Positions 16,248 through 21,178 of a stretch of 21,178 nt of DNA are shown piece after piece. The notes under the pieces were generated by a model. The model was given only the letters and a program-made list of their open reading frames with translations. It ran no database searches and was not told where the DNA came from. The stretch is from Deltaproteobacteria bacterium (GTDB taxonomy: Bacteria > Desulfobacterota > Desulfobacteria > Desulfobacterales > JAFDCJ01). Position 1 is the stretch's first letter. Each line of letters begins with the position of its first letter. Location of the stretch: positions 1-21,178 of the forward strand of contig JAJRVC010000591.1 of the NCBI GenBank assembly GCA_024277475.1, written 5' to 3'. A program made the position numbers and the translations under genes.

Positions 16248-17501
16248 ATGTCCAATCCAAATTCCCCATTAACAACAGCAGACGGCACTCTGCTTAAAAT
16301 TAGCCTGCGCAGGGCGGAGCGCGCTCAAAAAATCAAGTCCTTTTTATTTATCGTCCCTACCCTCATATTCATTCTATTTGCTTTTTTGATTCCAATAGCG
16401 GATATGCTGATCCGCAGTGCCTATACGCCGGAAGTCGCCACCCTGTTGCCCAAAACAATCAGGGCGCTTGAGGCCTGGGATGGAACCGGCCTGCCCGGCG
16501 AGACCACCTTTCATGTATTAGCCCAAGAAATGGTTTTGTTAAAAAAACAAAGAGTGCTTGGCAAAATTTCATTGCGCATGAATTATGAAAAATCCGGCAT
16601 GAGAAGCCTGCTTCAAAAGACGGCACGCAAGCTGGTTAGAATCAAAGAAGGACCGTTCAAAGAAAAAATGATTAAAATAGATCATCGCTGGACTGATCGT
16701 GAAGTCTGGGCGGTCATAAAACGCACCGGCAGGCGTTTTACATTCACAAATTATCTCTCCGCTTTTGATTTGAAATACGATGTCGACGGTAACATCATCG
16801 CACAGCCTGAAACTCAGCAGGTGCACACCACCATGTGGATTCGTACGATCTGGGTCAGCCTAACGGTCACTGCTTTGTGTCTGTTGATGGGGTATCCGGT
16901 CTCTTATTTTCTGGCAACTTTGCCGGTTAGAATCAGCAATCTTCTGTTGATTTGCGTTCTTTTGCCTTTCTGGACATCCCTGCTGGTGCGATTGACCAGT
17001 TGGATTGTTCTTTTGCAAAAGCAGGGAGTTCTGAACAATATCATGGTCTGGTTGGGTATCATCACCGATGAGCATCGCATCCGGATGGTTTACAATATGA
17101 GCGGAACCCTGGTTGCCATGAGCCACATATTGCTGCCGTTTATGATCCTGCCCCTTTACAGTGTCATGAAGACGATTTCACCTTATTATGTGAGGGCGGC
17201 CCGGTCTCTGGGCGCCAATCCCTTTCGCGCTTTCCGACAAATTTATTTACCCCTGACGGTTCCCGGCATCGGAGCAGGCTCCATGCTGGTTTTCATTCTG
17301 GCCATCGGCTACTATATTACACCGGCACTGGTCGGAGGTGCTTCCGGCCAACTGATCGGCAACTTCATTGCGTTGCACATGAGCAAAACTCTGAATTGGG
17401 GTCTTGCTTCTGCCATGGGTGCCATTCTGCTTGCAGGTGTGTTGGTTGTTTATTGGGTCTACAATCGAATCGTTGGGATCGAAAATATGAAACTTGGCTA
17501 A
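16248..17501 (+). CDS. Permease subunit of ABC importer 2 (PotB-like, with long periplasmic insertion)
   Basis: A 417-residue permease, about 130 residues longer than classical PotB. After a first helix at roughly residues 32-55, a hydrophilic region runs to about residue 195 (containing ALEAWDGTGLPGE and a basic stretch) before the core five helices. The extra part is shared with a known long subtype of polyamine-type permeases seen in alphaproteobacteria, as I recall. The EAA loop is YYVRAARSLGANPFRAFRQIYLP. No ribosome site precedes the ATG, and the start lies within a CCAAATTCCCCATT sequence also present in the repeat at 8659. It follows the SBP after a hairpin and precedes the PotC-like gene by 106 bp. 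Confidence 0.88.
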   Translation: MSNPNSPLTTADGTLLKISLRRAERAQKIKSFLFIVPTLIFILFAFLIPIADMLIRSAYTPEVATLLPKTIRALEAWDGTGLPGETTFHVLAQEMVLLKKQRVLGKISLRMNYEKSGMRSLLQKTARKLVRIKEGPFKEKMIKIDHRWTDREVWAVIKRTGRRFTFTNYLSAFDLKYDVDGNIIAQPETQQVHTTMWIRTIWVSLTVTALCLLMGYPVSYFLATLPVRISNLLLICVLLPFWTSLLVRLTSWIVLLQKQGVLNNIMVWLGIITDEHRIRMVYNMSGTLVAMSHILLPFMILPLYSVMKTISPYYVRAARSLGANPFRAFRQIYLPLTVPGIGAGSMLVFILAIGYYITPALVGGASGQLIGNFIALHMSKTLNWGLASAMGAILLAGVLVVYWVYNRIVGIENMKLG

Positions 17502-17570
17502 AAAATAGGTTGAGCGGTTCAACGTTCAAGATGGAGTTTAAATTTACGGAAATCAGTATTTTATAACCTT

Positions 17571-17598
17571 TGGACCTTGAACTCTGGACCTGAGAACG
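17571..17598. repeat. Short GAACCC-type array upstream of the importer 2 PotC-like gene
   Basis: Units GGACCTT, GAACTCT, GGACCTGA, GAACGG lie at 7-8-bp phase, ending about ten bases before the ATG at 17608. Related TTCAACG/TTCAAGA units occur at 17518-17530. Confidence 0.55.
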
Positions 17599-17607
17599 GA
17601 TTACAAA

Positions 17608-18459
17608 ATGTCTCTTCCTTCATACGCCGGCAGACTTGAGACAGTATGGTATTACATCTTCAGGATTATCTGCGGCTGTGTTTTATTTTTTCTCATTGCC
17701 CCCATTGTGGTCCTGATTCCGTTGTCCTTCAATGCGGAACCCTATTTTACGTTTACCCGGGGAATGCTGACCCTGGATCCTGATGCCTTTTCGATGCGCT
17801 GGTATCAGGACATCATCGGCAATCCACAGTGGATCATGTCCATTGAAAACAGTGTCATTATAGCCGTATTCGCCACCATCCTGGCATCAGGCCTGGGGAC
17901 CCTCGCCGCCCTGGGGTTAAGCCGGCCACAGACCCCTTTTCGCGTCCCATTGATGGGTATCCTGATTTCTCCAATGATTGTGCCACTTATTATTTCAGCA
18001 GCCGGTATGTTTTTTTTCTATTCCAAAATCGGATTGGCTCAAACGTTTCCCGGCCTGATCATAGCGCATACGGCCCTTGGCATCCCTTTTGTCATCATCA
18101 CCGTTACGGCAACATTGATCGGATTTGATCAAAATCTGATCCGTGCCTCGGCCAGTTTAGGAGCGCATCCCGTCCGGACCTTTCGCAAAGTGATCTTGCC
18201 GTTAATTCTGCCGGGAGTGATCTCCGGAGCGTTATTTGCTTTTGTTACGTCTTTTGATGAAATCGTGGTGGTTTTATTTTTGTCCGGATTTGAGCAGCGC
18301 ACCATTCCACGCCAGATGTGGGTCGGTATCCGCGAACAGATCAGTCCCACCATTTTGGCAGTAGCAACCATCCTGATAATCGTCTCAATTGCACTGCTGG
18401 CAACCGTGGAACTGCTGCGCCGGCGCTCGGAGCGGTTGCGCGGAATTAAACCTACGTAG
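17608..18459 (+). CDS. Permease subunit of ABC importer 2 (PotC-like)
   Basis: A 283-residue membrane protein with six predicted helices, of PotC/PotI type: LIAPIVVLIPLSFNAEPYF in the first helix, FSMRWYQDIIGNP after it, and the EAA loop NLIRASASLGAHPVRTFRKVILP. The late segment SFDEIVVVLFLSG is also typical of this family. There is no clear ribosome site; the upstream spacer consists largely of degenerate 7-bp repeats. It should form the channel with the 417-residue partner just upstream. The ATPase of the system follows 147 bp downstream. Confidence 0.9.
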   Translation: MSLPSYAGRLETVWYYIFRIICGCVLFFLIAPIVVLIPLSFNAEPYFTFTRGMLTLDPDAFSMRWYQDIIGNPQWIMSIENSVIIAVFATILASGLGTLAALGLSRPQTPFRVPLMGILISPMIVPLIISAAGMFFFYSKIGLAQTFPGLIIAHTALGIPFVIITVTATLIGFDQNLIRASASLGAHPVRTFRKVILPLILPGVISGALFAFVTSFDEIVVVLFLSGFEQRTIPRQMWVGIREQISPTILAVATILIIVSIALLATVELLRRRSERLRGIKPT

Positions 18460-18533
18460 ACACTCATCGGGTTTTTCCGACAGAACGTTGTACCCTTTTA
18501 TAAAATGAGGAATGCCATCAGATTTCAACCTTT

Positions 18534-18585
18534 GAACCTTGAACCTGTGAACCCAGAACCTTTGAACCCAGAACCTGTGAACGGT
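18534..18585. repeat. GAACCC-type array in front of the importer 2 ATPase
   Basis: Alternating 7- and 8-bp units (GAACCTT, GAACCTGT, GAACCCA, GAACCTTT, GAACCCA, GAACCTGT) give a higher-order 15-bp period. The array ends about 20 bases before the true ATPase start, and in frame it would translate as repeated N-P-E-P and N-L-E-P, which creates a false N-terminal extension. Confidence 0.8.
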
Positions 18586-18606
18586 TACAAACCAAGGAAC
18601 ACTCGT

Positions 18607-19716
18607 ATGACGATAACAGAAATCGAAAATCCCAAACCTCTTGTCTGTTTCGAACATATCGAAAAAAGCTTCGATGGCGAAACCCTGGTCATCAAGGATT
18701 TGAATCTTGAAATTTCACAAGGAGAGTTTTTAACTTTACTGGGACCTTCCGGATCCGGCAAAACAACCATGTTAATGATGCTGGCCGGCTTCGAAATCCC
18801 AACCCACGGAGAAATTTACCTGGATGAACAACCCATTGGAAACATTCCACCACACAAACGCAACATCGGCATGGTTTTTCAGAATTACGCCCTGTTTCCC
18901 CACATGACGGTCAGTGAAAATCTTGCTTATCCGCTCCAGGTCAGAAAGCAGTCCAAAAGCGAGATAAAAGAAAGAGTCACAAAGGTGCTCGAAATGGTCG
19001 AACTCGGAGGCTTCGGAGGAAGGTTTCCGGCTCAGCTTTCCGGCGGCCAGCAACAGCGAATCGCACTGGCCCGGGCGCTTGTATTTAAACCGCAACTGGT
19101 GCTGATGGATGAGCCCCTGGGTGCGCTTGATAAAAATCTGCGCGAGCAAATGCAGTACGAAATCAAACACCTCCACGAAAATTTAAATGTAACCGTGGTC
19201 TATGTCACCCACGATCAGAGTGAAGCCTTGACCATGTCCAACAGAATTGCCGTATTTAATGAGGGTATTATCCAACAACTCTCCACACCGGATGTGCTTT
19301 ATGAAAAACCGGAGAACGCTTTTGTGGCGCAATTTATCGGCGAAAACAACAGAATTTCAGGAAGAATAATTGAAATCAGCGGAGACAGGTGCAAGGTTGA
19401 GGTCGCCGACGGAGGAACGATTAAGGCACTTAAAGTCAATATTAATGCAGTTGGCGACAGAACCAGTTTGTCTCTTCGTCCGGAAAGAGTAACGGTCAAT
19501 CCGGCCGAAGGGCAATTGGAGAACGTTTTTGGAAGCACCGTGAAAGAGCTGATTTACCTTGGCGATCACATTCGCACCCGGGTTAGTGTCTGTGGGAATG
19601 ATGACTTTATCGTTAAAGTCCCCAATGCGTATGGTTATTCGTCCATAAAAAAGGGCCAACATATCAAACTTGGATGGTCTTCTGAAGACTGCCATGCACT
19701 GGATATCCTGGCCTAA
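18607..19716 (+). CDS. ATPase subunit of ABC importer 2 (PotA-like)
   Basis: A 369-residue cytoplasmic ATPase. Numbered from the ATG at 18607: Walker A GPSGSGKT (46-53), Q-loop in MVFQNYALFPH, signature LSGGQQQR (144-151), Walker B LVLMDEP with catalytic E169, and switch H202. A TOBE domain follows, with the SLRPERV motif, ending in KLGWSSEDCHALD. The frame is open back to an ATG at 18505, but the 34 extra residues are the translation of a tandem repeat. AAGGA lies about nine bases before 18607, so I choose that start. This ATPase is more distant in the operon from its SBP than in importer 1, where it is second. It converges with the creatinase-like gene, 96 bp away. Confidence 0.92.
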   Translation: MTITEIENPKPLVCFEHIEKSFDGETLVIKDLNLEISQGEFLTLLGPSGSGKTTMLMMLAGFEIPTHGEIYLDEQPIGNIPPHKRNIGMVFQNYALFPHMTVSENLAYPLQVRKQSKSEIKERVTKVLEMVELGGFGGRFPAQLSGGQQQRIALARALVFKPQLVLMDEPLGALDKNLREQMQYEIKHLHENLNVTVVYVTHDQSEALTMSNRIAVFNEGIIQQLSTPDVLYEKPENAFVAQFIGENNRISGRIIEISGDRCKVEVADGGTIKALKVNINAVGDRTSLSLRPERVTVNPAEGQLENVFGSTVKELIYLGDHIRTRVSVCGNDDFIVKVPNAYGYSSIKKGQHIKLGWSSEDCHALDILA

Positions 19717-19719
19717 AAT

Positions 19720-19733
19720 GAACGTCGAACAGT
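19720..19733. repeat. GAACGTC heptamer fragment between convergent genes
   Basis: Two partial units GAACGTC, GAACAGT just after the ATPase stop, followed by AGTAGATACCCGGG, a string also found at 7335-7348 in the other gap. The convergent 96-bp spacer contains no clear intrinsic terminator. Confidence 0.5.
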
Positions 19734-19812
19734 AGATACCCGGGTCCAGAGAACCAGGATTCCGATGTTAGATTGAATAATGAATTCTATCGATTTTTAA
19801 GTCTTTTCGGTA

Positions 19813-20970
19813 TCACAGGACCTGGAGGTTTTTGGGAAAGGGGGTTAAATATTCATAGCCATTTTCCGTTACTACAATGGAATCACCAACCCGGGCGGCA
19901 GCTTTTCCCGGTATAGACACTGCTCCGTCCACCGCAAAGGTCATACCTGCCTGCAAAGGCGTTTTATCGTCAATTTTCAGCTCCGGCTTCTCTGTCAATG
20001 AAAAGCCAACCGATCGTCCTGTCCGATAGCAAAGGCCGAATCCAGCTTCTTGATAAACCCGTGCCGCCGCCAAATGCACGTCTTCGGCAATCACATCCGG
20101 ATATATCATATTAAGAGCCGCCGCCTGTGCTTTTAGCGCAATTTCATACAGCTTGGCCTCTTCATTCGAAATCTCGCCAACCCAGTACTGCCGGTCAAAC
20201 CCAAGCTTGAACCCTTTAAAATTGTTCATCTCGCAAAAACACATGTATACAGACTCGCCCCGCTTTACGCGGCGTATCGTGGGGCGACGATGGACCATGG
20301 AAAGATCCGGTCCACCGGACTGCAACACCTGGAGATTATGGATCATCGGTGAAAAAAGCTGCTCCGATCCCTCGTCCGCCAAGAATTCAGCCGCCTTGCG
20401 TGTCCCTGCAGCAATAACGGCAAGTGCCACCTCATATTCCGGAACCCCTTCAGCAATGGCCTCTTTTCCGCCTTGGCACATGGCCACCGAGACTTGACCG
20501 GCTTGACGCATCGCTTCGATTTCCTCAGGCGTTTTAACCATTCGCATATCCGACAGGATATCGGATATGTCGACAACCACCACATCAGGGTACGCTTTCT
20601 TTAAAAACTCAGTGATAACCGGATGCGTCTTATTCTTTTCGATGCCGATTTTCATATTTTTTTTATTTTTTAAAATATTATTCAGGCAAGTTCGCCACTC
20701 ACCATCAACGCCATCAGACCATTCCCTGATATCTCCAATCCATGTCATTTTGCGCGCCATTTCCGCTTCCAGGCCGGGCGTTATGATCGAACAGTTTCCC
20801 TCCTTGGGGATTACTAGAAGCGTCGGCCGGCCGAACTGCATGCCAAGATAGCCCCAGTATGCGGACAAATAATATATATTGTCGGCATCGAAAATAACGC
20901 TGGAATCAACACCGGCTACCATTAAACGACGTTGAAAAGCAATAGTACGCTTTTGAAAAGCTTCGTTCAT
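19813..20970 (-). CDS. Creatinase-like M24-fold protein (probable non-metallo hydrolase)
   Basis: A 385-residue protein with the two-domain pita-bread M24 layout: an N-terminal creatinase-type domain (residues 1-150) and the catalytic fold (150-385). Against Pseudomonas creatinase, as I recall its sequence, it keeps FGRP (R48, equivalent to creatinase R64, which binds the substrate carboxylate), the RMRMVK-type hinge (DMRMVKTPEE), VPEYEVAL, and H227 in a position like catalytic H232. It lacks metal-binding aspartates, histidine and glutamates of prolidase/aminopeptidase P. The creatinase glutamates E262 and E358 appear as D259 and D348, and the GHSFG motif reads GRSVG. It is therefore probably not a peptidase. 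The substrate may be a guanidino or amidino compound, consistent with nearby genes, but this is not proven. There is no strong ribosome site before the ATG at 20970. Confidence 0.82.
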   Translation of the reverse strand: MNEAFQKRTIAFQRRLMVAGVDSSVIFDADNIYYLSAYWGYLGMQFGRPTLLVIPKEGNCSIITPGLEAEMARKMTWIGDIREWSDGVDGEWRTCLNNILKNKKNMKIGIEKNKTHPVITEFLKKAYPDVVVVDISDILSDMRMVKTPEEIEAMRQAGQVSVAMCQGGKEAIAEGVPEYEVALAVIAAGTRKAAEFLADEGSEQLFSPMIHNLQVLQSGGPDLSMVHRRPTIRRVKRGESVYMCFCEMNNFKGFKLGFDRQYWVGEISNEEAKLYEIALKAQAAALNMIYPDVIAEDVHLAAARVYQEAGFGLCYRTGRSVGFSLTEKPELKIDDKTPLQAGMTFAVDGAVSIPGKAAARVGDSIVVTENGYEYLTPFPKNLQVL

Positions 20971-21042
20971 GTTTTTATCTCTTCCAACCTTTTATGAAAC
21001 TACGCCATTTATTACAAAAATGTTTTTTCTGATTAAACCGGT

Positions 21043-21178
21043 CGCTTTGCTGCCGGCAACCGGGTTAGCATGAAACACCGCCTGGCCGGAACAGTGAATT
21101 GATTGAACGTCGAACATCGAACGCCCAACGTCGAACTTCGAATATTGATGACGCTACGCTTTATCTATTTTAAAACAA
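21043..21178. repeat. 137-bp direct repeat, copy B (reaches the window edge)
   Basis: Direct copy of 10076-10212 with one indel and a few substitutions, including a GAACGTC heptamer array at about 21104-21150. It lies upstream of the creatinase-like gene, as copy A lies upstream of the aminotransferase gene. The interval between the copies, about 11 kb, contains both importers and the creatinase-like gene. Confidence 0.85.

Overview
The window looks like chromosomal DNA of a Gram-negative bacterium. LptF and LptG imply an outer membrane with LPS. A Desulfobacterota (former deltaproteobacterial) host is my best guess, from a short stand-alone ArgA-type acetyltransferase and intergenic spaces crowded with degenerate repeats. 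That assignment is inference; nothing in the window proves it.

Layout. Positions 1-7162 hold mostly housekeeping genes: a YhhN-family membrane protein, NADP-type glutamate dehydrogenase (gdhA) and the LPS-export permeases lptF-lptG on the minus strand, then a divergent argA-like acetyltransferase. From about 6200 the window becomes a nitrogen-scavenging locus. On the minus strand lie an agmatinase/guanidino-acid hydrolase, a cyclase-family (kynurenine formamidase-like) hydrolase and a class III aminotransferase. On the plus strand lie two complete polyamine-type ABC importers in tandem. Importer 1 is ordered SBP-ATPase-permease-permease; importer 2 is SBP-permease-permease-ATPase. A minus-strand creatinase-like M24-fold protein closes the locus. 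A plausible reading is uptake of guanidino or polyamine compounds, removal of urea by the ureohydrolase (and perhaps the creatinase-like enzyme), transamination of the released omega-amino acid, and recycling of amino groups by GdhA. The substrates are inferred, not shown.

Damage and decay. The binding protein of importer 2 carries a one-base frameshift in this sequence. The 702-bp gap between the hydrolase and cyclase genes contains a remnant of the C-terminal TOBE domain of another PotA-like ATPase.

Repeats are the most unusual aspect. (1) A 109-bp non-autonomous element is present twice, each copy flanked by its own perfect 8-bp target duplication. One copy landed inside a 37-bp palindrome just upstream of the importer 1 promoter and so duplicated half of a putative operator. 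(2) Many intergenic spaces contain degenerate arrays with a 7-bp period built on GAAC/GAAT (GAACGTC, GAACCCA, GAATGAC types), some running into start or stop codons. (3) A 137-bp direct repeat lies at 10076 and again at the right edge of the window, bracketing the importers and the creatinase-like gene. (4) A 68-bp repeat occurs in the lptF-lptG spacer and in the importer 1 SBP-ATPase spacer.
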